DNA from: an uncultured Pseudomonadota bacterium
Lineage (GTDB): Bacteria; Myxococcota_A; UBA9042; CAIXZC01
Reading direction: 5' to 3'
Length of the DNA stretch: 14,045 nt
Assembly: GCA_937884235.1 (NCBI GenBank)
Contig: CALGBT010000849.1
Coordinates: 1-14,045, forward strand
Of the stretch, positions 1-7,597 are shown in pieces. Below the pieces are notes generated by a model. It worked only from the letters and a program-made list of their open reading frames with translations, searched no databases and was not told the DNA's origin. A program made the translations under genes and the position numbers. Each line of letters starts with the position of its first letter. Positions within the stretch are counted from its first letter, which is position 1.

Positions 1-2234
1 CCCGAACCGGCACCGCCGGCCGCCGTGCCGTCGGCGGAAACCTTGCCGCCCTCCTGGACGATGAAGGACTGCGCTCCGATAACCACGATACCACCGCCGG
101 TGCCGCCGTCGTCGTACATGCTGCCGCCGGCACCGCCGAATTCCAGGGTCCCGAGATTGGCATCACCCTTGGCGACACCACCCTTGGCCTCAACGCTGCA
201 GCCACCATGGTCAGCACCGTTTTCACCCGCCGCCTTGTTGCCGCCGCCACCGGCATTGGCACATTGCCACTTACCCGCTGCGCCGCCGGAGCAGTTCTGC
301 TTCGATTCGCCGACGGTGGCAAGACCGCACTCCGAAGAACCTGGGGCGTAGTGGCCGCCGGTGGTGGGCTGGAAGCCCATGCCGTCGGCATCGATGCGAC
401 CCCCGGATTTCACTGAAACCTTGTTGGCTCGTACGTAAACGATGCCGCCCTCGGAACCGTCCGCGGTCAAGGCCTTGGACGGTCTAAGTGTCCCGCCATT
501 GACGATTTCCACGTTGCCGAAGGACGCAGCCAGCACCACCTGGGCCTTGGCCGTATCGTCGCTGACGAAGGAATGGGCCAAGGGCTTGAGCAGGTGCAGG
601 GTTGAGCCATTCACCGATTTCACCTGATTGAGTTCCCAGGTCCCGGCGGTGGTACCCGAGCCACCTCGGGTCTGGTGCACCATAATGTGACTGCCACTGT
701 TGAAGGTGCTGGGGTTGGAGACCTGGAGTGCCGTCTCCCCGGCGTTGCCAATGGCCCCGGCGGAGTACTGGTTGGGGGCAAAAGCATAGGCCACCACCAG
801 ATTATTGGAGGAGGCAAAGCTGGCCGAGTCATCGGCATAGAGGTGCATGAGCACCTTGGGCTGGGTGGGATTCATAAGGTGGATATAGGTCGTGGCCGTG
901 CCGTAGGCCGGCAGTCCCCATTGTTCCACGTAGGGAACGATGGTGCCGTTGCCCTCGTTGAGCCCGCCAGAACCTTCGCTGGCCAGCTTGTCAATGGCCC
1001 CCTGGACAGTATTTGCGCCCAGTTTGGCAGCTGCATCGTTGAAGCCCAGCTTAGTTGCAGCCAGCGCCCCAGCATCGACTTCACCATCCTGGATACAGCC
1101 AACGCAAACGACGTCAAGCGCCGAATCGGCCAGTACCGCGTGCTCAGCCGCACCGCCGGGCTCAACTCCCTTGGCCCAGGCGAAGTTCACTTCGTCGGCA
1201 TTGATGCATTGGAAGCAGTTGACATTGAGGGCCGCACCGCCCTTCTGATCAGCGGCAGCAAAGGTGAAGGCGACGTCTTCGGCACCGACGCACTCCGGAC
1301 AGGAGATATCGGTGGCCACACCGGTGCCGATGCCCGACCAGACCTCGCCGGTGTAGACCCTGAGCAACTGGGCGCTGAGATCCCACCAGAGTTGCCCGGC
1401 AACCGGTTCCTCCGGTGCCTCTGCGGCATTGTGCACTGCCAGATTGAGCGCTTGAAAGCCGGAGAAATCGAGGTCCCCTTCCAGGGCCACCGAGCCATCG
1501 GCCATGAGTACTGCGCCCAGATCCGTGAGAATCTGACCCACATCGTCACCAGTGAGAAACCCCGATAGATCGGGGGCCGCAACGAGGTCATCGTAGAGCC
1601 CGGAGAAATGGGGACCAGGCTCATATCCTGCCGCAACCAGATAGTCGGCCACATTGTCATCTGCGTAGCAGGCACAGGCATTGTAGCCCGCCGCCAGCAG
1701 CCAGGCCGCCAGGGCCGCTTCGTCCAAGCCGCCGCCAACAATCCCCAGCTCTGCCAGTACGTCGGGCAGCGCTTCGGGAGTAATGCAGAGGTCAGGCAGC
1801 TGCTGCAGCAAGACGAAAGCTGAGGCCTCTTCTCCGCCCAATTGCGCTGCATCCTGCGCATAGAGAGCGTATGGGTCAGAAACAACCTGCTGGCGTGGCG
1901 TCAAGGCCACGGGACCATCATCGGTCTCCACGGTGAGAGCAAGGAAGAGCTGGCCTGCCGCAAACGCGGCCACTGGCAGCGGATTGTCAGGCGTACCCAG
2001 ATAAACCGAGAAGAGACCCTTGTCAGTGGTCACATCCAGGGATTCCTGGAAGAGGGACGCTCCACCCGTCGGCACGTCATACAGGCCAAAGGTGACAGTC
2101 CAGGTACCCGTCACCGGGTTACCCACCGAGTCCGTCAGAAAGCCCTGATATGAGAGCGCCGCCGGGGCTGATGCCTGAGCCGGCAACGAGAGCAGCAGAA
2201 CAACTAGACTGGAAAGCAGTGAGGTCTTGCCCAT
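1..2234 (-). CDS. Secreted multidomain Gly-rich exoprotein, paralog A (3' end outside window)
   Basis: The visible 744 residues are the N-terminal part of a tandem paralog of the next gene upstream, and the frame stays open to the left edge. The start is the ATG at 2234, preceded by a GGAG-containing ribosome site. A signal peptide (MGKTSLLSSLVVLLLSLPAQA) precedes mature sequence beginning SAPAALSYQGFLTD. Modules in order: an N-terminal beta-rich domain (about 28-128, ending in TPRQQVVSDPYALYAQ), a helical region, a tail-fibre-like segment (EEPVAGQLWWDLSAQ), CxxC repeats (CPEC, CFQC, CVGC), a LGANTVQGAIDKL motif, and a Gly/Cys-rich region reaching VQEGGKVSADGTAAGGAGS at the edge. By analogy with its paralog about 600 residues should be missing. 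The upstream gene stops 13 bp before this start, so co-transcription is likely. Residues about 142-307 are encoded by DNA identical to the paralog. The function is unknown; a surface or extracellular structural role is inferred. Confidence 0.85.
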   Translation of the reverse strand, partial: MGKTSLLSSLVVLLLSLPAQASAPAALSYQGFLTDSVGNPVTGTWTVTFGLYDVPTGGASLFQESLDVTTDKGLFSVYLGTPDNPLPVAAFAAGQLFLALTVETDDGPVALTPRQQVVSDPYALYAQDAAQLGGEEASAFVLLQQLPDLCITPEALPDVLAELGIVGGGLDEAALAAWLLAAGYNACACYADDNVADYLVAAGYEPGPHFSGLYDDLVAAPDLSGFLTGDDVGQILTDLGAVLMADGSVALEGDLDFSGFQALNLAVHNAAEAPEEPVAGQLWWDLSAQLLRVYTGEVWSGIGTGVATDISCPECVGAEDVAFTFAAADQKGGAALNVNCFQCINADEVNFAWAKGVEPGGAAEHAVLADSALDVVCVGCIQDGEVDAGALAATKLGFNDAAAKLGANTVQGAIDKLASEGSGGLNEGNGTIVPYVEQWGLPAYGTATTYIHLMNPTQPKVLMHLYADDSASFASSNNLVVAYAFAPNQYSAGAIGNAGETALQVSNPSTFNSGSHIMVHQTRGGSGTTAGTWELNQVKSVNGSTLHLLKPLAHSFVSDDTAKAQVVLAASFGNVEIVNGGTLRPSKALTADGSEGGIVYVRANKVSVKSGGRIDADGMGFQPTTGGHYAPGSSECGLATVGESKQNCSGGAAGKWQCANAGGGGNKAAGENGADHGGCSVEAKGGVAKGDANLGTLEFGGAGGSMYDDGGTGGGIVVIGAQSFIVQEGGKVSADGTAAGGAGS
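1312..1811. repeat. 500-bp perfect direct repeat, copy 1 (in paralog A)
   Basis: Read base by base, this block is identical to 5402-5901 with no mismatch or gap, at an offset of 4090 bp. The flanks diverge at once: 8 mismatches in the adjoining 51 bases on the left (1261-1311 against 5351-5401) and 5 in the adjoining 51 on the right. It encodes the helical and tail-fibre-like region of the exoprotein, from about LQQLPDLCITPEAL to GTGVAT. Synonymous sites are identical too, which points to a recent copy event rather than selection on the protein. Confidence 0.95.
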
Positions 2235-2247
2235 CTCGATTCTCCGG

Positions 2248-5200
2248 CTACTGCGTTACAGTTACGGTTAGAGTGAAGAGCCCCTTGTCGTTGGCAGTCT
2301 TGCCGTCGACGAAGAGGTAGTAGCTCCCAGGTCCCGGCCAGCCCATGTCATAGCTGACGTCGGGTATGCAGGCCACCGGGGCCGCATTGCAGTCCGCCTT
2401 GGACAGATAGAGGGCGGGGTTGAAATCAGCTTCTACCGAGAGGCTCAGCTTCGCCGTGCCCGCCGGCACCACAAAGGTGTAGACGTTCTCCGGTGCCCCG
2501 GCCCCGCCGCAGAGGGCGGAGGAGAGATCGTTGGAGAAGAGGGTCATGCCACTGGCCTGGGCAACATTGTTCTGGAAGACCATTGGCTGCGGCGCCGCGC
2601 ACGAATCGTTGTCCGGTGCATCCGGCGGCGACGGGATCACGTTCAAGGTGAAGTCGCCCTTGTGGAGATTGCCGTCGGAATCGACCACCAGATAGTAAGT
2701 TCCGGGCTCCAGCACCCCGGTATTGAACGAGGTCTCGCCACAGGCCACCACTTCGCCATTGGCACAACTTCCCTTGCGCACATAGACCCGGGACGCGAAA
2801 GCCGCAGTGACTGAGACAGCAAGGCTACGCCAATCGTCAAGGGCAAAGCCGTAGGTCACATCCGGACCGCCCGAGCCGCCACAGAAGGGCCCGACATTGG
2901 CATCGGTGGCCTTAATCTTGCCCATCACGTCCTCGGTGGTGCCGGTAACGGTGACGGGGTCGGAAAGGTCGAGCATGATGGGGGCATCACAGGTGTCATT
3001 GACCGGCACCGAGGACTTGGTGAAGGGGTAGATGACGTAGGCAAACATCTTGACGTCACCGCCTGCACCGCCTGTCTCTTTCACCTGGATCGAGTGCTCG
3101 CCCAGGGTCCAGTTGGCCACGGTGGTAAGATCGAGGGAGCCGGTGGACCAGGCTTCCAGGCCATCCTTGCCCCACTTCTTGACCGCCGCGTCCCAGGCTG
3201 GTGTGCCCTTGCCGTTGGGATCGCCAACTACCGGCGTGATCTCCTTGCCATCAACCCAGATTTCGATGCCCTTGGGATAGGACTCGTTGATGATCCCGGA
3301 CATGGGGGCCTTCTCCAGCACCCAGCCGGCACCGCCATCGCCGCCGGCACCGTCAGGTTCGTAAGTGTTGCCCTCCACCAGCCGGTAGCGGGTGACGGTA
3401 CTGCTGTTGGGCGAGGTGTACATGACCTGGCCATCGAAGGACATGTTGGAGATACCGGAGCCGACGTTGAATGACCCGACTTCAGTCTTGGTGCTGAGGT
3501 CGTAGATACGGACGCTGCCATCGGACCTGCCATAGTAGAGACGACCGGGGGTACAGACCAGCCCACCGCTCAGGCTGTTGGGTATGTTGGGCAAATCGAA
3601 GGTCTCAACCAGCTGCCCATTGTCCTTGTTGAGTTTCCAGACGGTGCTGCCGCTCGAACGCATAGCATAGGCGTAGGTGCCATCCGAGCAAATCCCCCCT
3701 GCTGTGGTGCCGAGGTTGTACTCCCAGATCTGACTGGCGCTCTTGTCCTGGAACTTCCGCACCCGGTCGTTTCCCCAGTTGGCCGTGTAGTAGGTGCCGT
3801 CAATATCGCCCCAGAGTTGCATCATGTCGCCGGTGCCTGAAACGAAGGAGCCCACCTGCTGATAGCTCAGGTCGTGCCGATAGACCGTGGTGCCGGACCA
3901 GCCGGGATACCAGAACTCCCGGTACTTGGGGCTGAAGCCGCCGCCATGGCTGTGGGTGTCCATACTGACGGGGCCCATGAAAGTGGGGTCGGTGTATTTC
4001 CAGACCTTGCCCTTGCCGCCGGCCCCGCCGTCGGCAACAACGTCGCCGTCCAACTGCAGGAAGTCCGCATAGAGCGCAATGGTACCCCCGGCGCCGCCGC
4101 CGGAGCCGCCGCCCGCCGCGGCGCTACCACTGGCCGAAACCTTGCCTCCCTCCTGCACGATGATGGACTGTGCACCGATGACGACAATGCCGCCGCCGGT
4201 GCCACCGTTGACATACTCACTGCCACCGGCCCCACCAAACTCCAGGGTCGACAGATTGGCGTCGCCCTTGGCCGCGCCGCCAGCCGCTTCGTTGTTGCAG
4301 CCGGCGTGCACCTGCCCATTCTCGCCAGCCGTCTTGTTGCCACCACCGCCGGCGTTGGAGCAGACCCATTTACCGCCAGCTCCGCCGGAGCAGTTCTGCT
4401 CAGAGACGCCCGGGCTGAGGGCCCCGCACTCAGATGAACCGGAGGAGTAGAAGCCCCCCGTCACCGGCTGAAACCCCATTCCATCGGCATCGATGCGACC
4501 GCCGGATTTCACCGACATCTTGTTGGCTCGCACATAGGCGATGCCTCCCTCGGAGCCGTCTGCCGCGAGGGGCTTGGAGGGTCTCAGCGTCCCGCCGTTG
4601 ACGATCTCCACGTTGCCAAATGAGGCTGCCAGCACCACCTGGGCTTTGGCCGTCCCGCCAGTGACATAGCTGTGCGCCAGGGGCTTAATGAGATGCAGCG
4701 TCGACCCGTTGACCGACTTGACCTGATTGAGCTCCCACGTTCCCGGCGTGACACCGTTGCCGCCCACGGTCTGGTGGACCATGATGTGGCTGCCGCTATT
4801 GAAGGTGCTGGGGTTGCCCACCTGGAGCGCAGTTTCGCCCTGGTTGCCAATGGCCCCGGCGGAATACTGATTCGGGGCAAAGGCATAGGCCACCACCAGA
4901 TTGTTGGAGGAGGCGAAGCTGGCCGAGTCATCGGCATAGAGGTGCATGAGCACCTTGGGCTGAGTCGGATTCATGAGGTGCACATAGGTCGTCGCCGTGC
5001 CGTAAGCGGGCAAGCCCCACTGCTCCACATAGGGAACGATGGTGCCGTTACCTTCATTGAGCCCGCCAGCACCCTCGCTGGCCAGTTTCTCAATGGCTCC
5101 CTGCACCGAATTGGCTCCCAGCTTGGTTGCCGTGTCGTTATAGGGAAGCTTCTCTGCCGCCAGGGCCGCAGCGTCGATTTCGCCATCCTGCACACAGTTC

Positions 5201-6321
5201 ACACAGGTCAGGTCGGAGGAAACCACTGCGTGTGCGGCAGAGCCCCCGGCCTCAACGCCCTTGGCCCAGGGGAAATTCACTTCTTCTTCGTTGATACACT
5301 GGAAGCAGTTGACGTTGAGCGCCGCACCACCCTTCTGGTCGGCCGCGGCAAAAGTGAAGGCTACGTCGTCGGCATCGACACACTCCGGGCAGGAGATGTC
5401 AGTGGCCACACCGGTGCCGATGCCCGACCAGACCTCGCCGGTGTAGACCCTGAGCAACTGGGCGCTGAGATCCCACCAGAGTTGCCCGGCAACCGGTTCC
5501 TCCGGTGCCTCTGCGGCATTGTGCACTGCCAGATTGAGCGCTTGAAAGCCGGAGAAATCGAGGTCCCCTTCCAGGGCCACCGAGCCATCGGCCATGAGTA
5601 CTGCGCCCAGATCCGTGAGAATCTGACCCACATCGTCACCAGTGAGAAACCCCGATAGATCGGGGGCCGCAACGAGGTCATCGTAGAGCCCGGAGAAATG
5701 GGGACCAGGCTCATATCCTGCCGCAACCAGATAGTCGGCCACATTGTCATCTGCGTAGCAGGCACAGGCATTGTAGCCCGCCGCCAGCAGCCAGGCCGCC
5801 AGGGCCGCTTCGTCCAAGCCGCCGCCAACAATCCCCAGCTCTGCCAGTACGTCGGGCAGCGCTTCGGGAGTAATGCAGAGGTCAGGCAGCTGCTGCAGCA
5901 ACACAAAAGCTGAGGCCTCTTCGCCGCCCAATTGCGCCGCGTCCTGCGCATAGAGAGCGTAGGGATCAGAGACCACCTGCTGGCGTGGCGTCAAGGCCAC
6001 GGGACCATCATCGGTTTCCACAGTGAGCCCGAGAAAGAGTTGCCCCGACACGAAGGAAGTGATCGGCAACGGATTATCCGGCGTCCCCAGGTAGACCGAG
6101 AAGAGACCCTTGTCCGTGGTCACGTCCAATGACTCCTGAAAGAGGGCTTCCCCCCCGGATGGCTGAGCATACAAGCCGAAAGTGACCGTCCAGGTACCCG
6201 TCACCGGGTTGCCCACCGAGTCGGTCAAGAAGCCCTGGTACGAGAGCGCGGCCGGTGCGCCGGCCTCCACTGGCAGCGTCGGCAAGCAGATCAGCAGCGC
6301 AATCAGGAGAACTTTTCGCAT
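2248..6321 (-). CDS. Secreted 1357-aa multidomain Gly-rich exoprotein, paralog B
   Basis: A Sec signal peptide (residues 1-20, VEA before GAPAALSYQ) without a lipobox indicates export. Domains in order: an N-terminal beta-rich module typical of large deltaproteobacterial exoproteins (27-127); a helical region with C149, C186 and C188 (about 140-235); a phage-tail-fibre-like segment, EEPVAGQLWWDLSAQ (about 235-300); three CxxC repeats (C311/C314, C339/C342, C373/C376); a YNDTATKLGANSVQGAIEKL motif (394-413) of the tail-fibre type; a Gly-rich repeat region with further Cys (about 600-770); a beta-propeller-like region of short repeats (about 800-982); a segment of unknown fold (about 1000-1100); and two PPC-like beta-sandwich domains (about 1107-1230 and 1237-1357). 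The ATG at 6321 has a good AGGAGG site. It lies 13 bp after the lipoprotein gene and 13 bp before paralog A. No enzyme motif was recognised. A role as a surface-exposed or secreted structural or adhesive protein is inferred. Confidence 0.88.
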   Translation of the reverse strand: MRKVLLIALLICLPTLPVEAGAPAALSYQGFLTDSVGNPVTGTWTVTFGLYAQPSGGEALFQESLDVTTDKGLFSVYLGTPDNPLPITSFVSGQLFLGLTVETDDGPVALTPRQQVVSDPYALYAQDAAQLGGEEASAFVLLQQLPDLCITPEALPDVLAELGIVGGGLDEAALAAWLLAAGYNACACYADDNVADYLVAAGYEPGPHFSGLYDDLVAAPDLSGFLTGDDVGQILTDLGAVLMADGSVALEGDLDFSGFQALNLAVHNAAEAPEEPVAGQLWWDLSAQLLRVYTGEVWSGIGTGVATDISCPECVDADDVAFTFAAADQKGGAALNVNCFQCINEEEVNFPWAKGVEAGGSAAHAVVSSDLTCVNCVQDGEIDAAALAAEKLPYNDTATKLGANSVQGAIEKLASEGAGGLNEGNGTIVPYVEQWGLPAYGTATTYVHLMNPTQPKVLMHLYADDSASFASSNNLVVAYAFAPNQYSAGAIGNQGETALQVGNPSTFNSGSHIMVHQTVGGNGVTPGTWELNQVKSVNGSTLHLIKPLAHSYVTGGTAKAQVVLAASFGNVEIVNGGTLRPSKPLAADGSEGGIAYVRANKMSVKSGGRIDADGMGFQPVTGGFYSSGSSECGALSPGVSEQNCSGGAGGKWVCSNAGGGGNKTAGENGQVHAGCNNEAAGGAAKGDANLSTLEFGGAGGSEYVNGGTGGGIVVIGAQSIIVQEGGKVSASGSAAAGGGSGGGAGGTIALYADFLQLDGDVVADGGAGGKGKVWKYTDPTFMGPVSMDTHSHGGGFSPKYREFWYPGWSGTTVYRHDLSYQQVGSFVSGTGDMMQLWGDIDGTYYTANWGNDRVRKFQDKSASQIWEYNLGTTAGGICSDGTYAYAMRSSGSTVWKLNKDNGQLVETFDLPNIPNSLSGGLVCTPGRLYYGRSDGSVRIYDLSTKTEVGSFNVGSGISNMSFDGQVMYTSPNSSTVTRYRLVEGNTYEPDGAGGDGGAGWVLEKAPMSGIINESYPKGIEIWVDGKEITPVVGDPNGKGTPAWDAAVKKWGKDGLEAWSTGSLDLTTVANWTLGEHSIQVKETGGAGGDVKMFAYVIYPFTKSSVPVNDTCDAPIMLDLSDPVTVTGTTEDVMGKIKATDANVGPFCGGSGGPDVTYGFALDDWRSLAVSVTAAFASRVYVRKGSCANGEVVACGETSFNTGVLEPGTYYLVVDSDGNLHKGDFTLNVIPSPPDAPDNDSCAAPQPMVFQNNVAQASGMTLFSNDLSSALCGGAGAPENVYTFVVPAGTAKLSLSVEADFNPALYLSKADCNAAPVACIPDVSYDMGWPGPGSYYLFVDGKTANDKGLFTLTVTVTQ
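5402..5901. repeat. 500-bp perfect direct repeat, copy 2 (in paralog B)
   Basis: This is the partner of 1312-1811 in the same orientation, and it covers residues about 141-307 of the 1357-aa paralog. The edges are sharp: the base before the block is a against g at 5401/1311, and the base after it is c against g at 5902/1812. A direct repeat of this size, 4.09 kb apart, is also a possible substrate for recombination that would delete or fuse the two large genes. Confidence 0.95.
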
Positions 6322-6334
6322 GGTAACCTCCTGA

Positions 6335-7399
6335 CTACTGGCCGTTGTCGGTCTTCTTTAGTTTCGTGGTCACCGGCAGGACCTTAAAATCGCCACCGGA
6401 CGAAACGCCAACCACCGGAGGTCCAGAGAGCACTCCACGAATGGACAATCCGCCACCTTTGAAGATATGGCCAGTGGCCGAGAAGATGGGGGCAACTACT
6501 TTGGCAGTCAGCGCCCAGTCCTCGTCAATGAGACCATCGCAGTCCTCGTCGATGCCATCCAGAATCAGGTCCTCCGTGATCGGCAATCCCAGACAGGCAC
6601 CGTTGACGCACTTGTAGTCGGCGCATGGCTCGGGGCCTTCGCAAGGACCGTCAATGTTGGTGTGTGTGCAGCCCAGGCTGGGGTCGCAGGCATCGGCAGT
6701 ACAGGGATTCTCATCGTCACAGCCCTTCAGCTTGCCCGCAACACAACAGTTCCCTGCCGTCGGCTGGCACTGGAAGCCCATATTGGTGCCATCCTTGGCC
6801 AGGGCCGCAGTACACTCAAAGCCCTGAGGGCACTCCGGGCTATCTTCCGGGTGACAGTACTTGCCACAGAACCCAACCGAGCCGCTCCCTTTCAAGCAGA
6901 GCGCACCGGCGTAAAGACACTGGGTATCCTGATTGCAGACTGAACAGATGGTCTCCAACGGCGGAAAGCAGAGGGAGATGGGGTCGGGACCGTCAACGTA
7001 AACTGACTTGCACTCCCATTCGCCGGGGCACTCCTCCACGCAGAATGGTGCACAGACCGTCTGTCCCGATCCCGGCGCCACCTCGACGCACATACCCTCA
7101 CCCTCACAGTCTTCGTGAGACTGGCAGTCCTGGGCCGTCCAGATGTCCACGGGGATATCCGGCAGAGCATCACCAGCATCACCCTTTCCATCTGGGGTCT
7201 CGCCGTCGGGGAATACCAGCTGGTCTTCCGGCTCCACTAGTTCGGGTTTCGCAATGTGCGCATCGCCTTGTGCATCCAGGGCGTCCGAGAGGCCACCGTC
7301 ACCTTCAAGGGCATCCTTCTCCTTGGGGGTTCCTTTCCCCCCACAGGCACCGACAAATAGCGCAACAACAAGCAACAGTTTCCAAGATATGTTGGACAT
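6335..7399 (-). CDS. Cys-rich lipoprotein with MopE-type Asp-rich motif
   Basis: This 354-aa protein begins with a lipoprotein signal peptide; the lipobox VGAC puts the lipidated Cys at residue 19. An acidic low-complexity linker (about 25-90) follows. Residues 92-268 are packed with cysteines in small disulfide modules (CQSHEDCEGEGMC, CNQDTQC and the classic CDDENPCTADACDPSLGC block at 227-244). A single DGIDEDCDGLIDED motif (281-294) matches the Asp-rich, possibly metal-binding motif known from MopE-like proteins. The C-terminal 60 residues contain GVSSGGDFKV, a style common at the ends of myxobacterial repeat proteins. The ATG at 7399 follows GGAGGA at good spacing, and a TATAAT box lies just upstream. 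It is the first gene of a cluster with the two giant exoproteins (13-bp gaps). A lipid-anchored partner or attachment point for those proteins is a reasonable inference; no enzyme activity is suggested. Confidence 0.88.
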   Translation of the reverse strand: MSNISWKLLLVVALFVGACGGKGTPKEKDALEGDGGLSDALDAQGDAHIAKPELVEPEDQLVFPDGETPDGKGDAGDALPDIPVDIWTAQDCQSHEDCEGEGMCVEVAPGSGQTVCAPFCVEECPGEWECKSVYVDGPDPISLCFPPLETICSVCNQDTQCLYAGALCLKGSGSVGFCGKYCHPEDSPECPQGFECTAALAKDGTNMGFQCQPTAGNCCVAGKLKGCDDENPCTADACDPSLGCTHTNIDGPCEGPEPCADYKCVNGACLGLPITEDLILDGIDEDCDGLIDEDWALTAKVVAPIFSATGHIFKGGGLSIRGVLSGPPVVGVSSGGDFKVLPVTTKLKKTDNGQ

Positions 7400-7430
7400 G
7401 ATTACTCCTCCGTACCGTCAACAGTTCGTT

Positions 7431-7460
7431 ATTATATAGGCGCACGAGGCTGGATGGAAG
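7431..7460 (-). promoter_or_regulatory. Candidate sigma70 promoter of the lipoprotein-exoprotein cluster
   Basis: On the minus strand a perfect TATAAT (7436 to 7431) lies 32 bp upstream of the ATG at 7399, predicting a leader of roughly 25 nt that carries the GGAGGA ribosome site. The -35 region is poor: CTTCCA at 18-bp spacing is the best match. This could mean a weak or activator-dependent promoter. Confidence 0.5.
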
Positions 7461-7484
7461 GATAAACGACGCCGCACAATATCG

Positions 7485-7494
7485 TGTAATTACA
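7485..7494. promoter_or_regulatory. Perfect 10-bp palindrome between divergent promoters, possible operator
   Basis: The sequence TGTAATTACA is its own reverse complement and sits between the two divergent promoter candidates. A second imperfect palindrome, CACAATATCGTG (7475-7486), abuts it. The position would suit a regulator of both promoters. A 10-bp palindrome can occur by chance, so the call is weak. Confidence 0.25.
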
Positions 7495-7521
7495 GGCCGC
7501 AACGCCCCCGTTTGATTGCTG

Positions 7522-7550
7522 TTGACACCCCTTGGACCCTCAACTATACT
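7522..7550 (+). promoter_or_regulatory. Near-consensus sigma70 promoter of the YD-repeat lipoprotein gene
   Basis: A perfect TTGACA (7522-7527) is separated by exactly 17 bp from TATACT (7545-7550, 5 of 6 matches). Transcription should start near 7557, giving a leader of about 40 nt before the ATG at 7598. This rules out the longer TTG-initiated reading frame at 7532, which begins inside the promoter. Confidence 0.75.
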
Positions 7551-7597
7551 ACCCCCCATCGCCGTCGTTTGACTGGCTGAAATCAGGAGGAATTCCG

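Noticed and set aside
675..1568. Long plus-strand open frame (297 codons) opposite paralog A
   Set aside because: It is antisense to a well-supported coding gene, and the corresponding antisense frame at 4672-5658 in the paralog exists only because the sense genes are homologous and GC-rich. No ribosome site or recognisable domain was seen.
4020..4450. Repetitive GCC/GGC-rich stretch as a possible CRISPR or tandem repeat array
   Set aside because: There are no regular repeat-spacer units. The pattern is explained by Gly-rich coding sequence in frame.
4672..5658. Plus-strand open frame of 328 codons opposite paralog B
   Set aside because: It is a shadow of the 1357-aa gene, and the part it shares with the other shadow lies in the converted tract.
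7532..7597. TTG start adding 22 residues to the YD-repeat lipoprotein
   Set aside because: The TTG lies between the -35 and -10 boxes of the promoter, upstream of the expected transcript start, and would bury the lipoprotein signal peptide.
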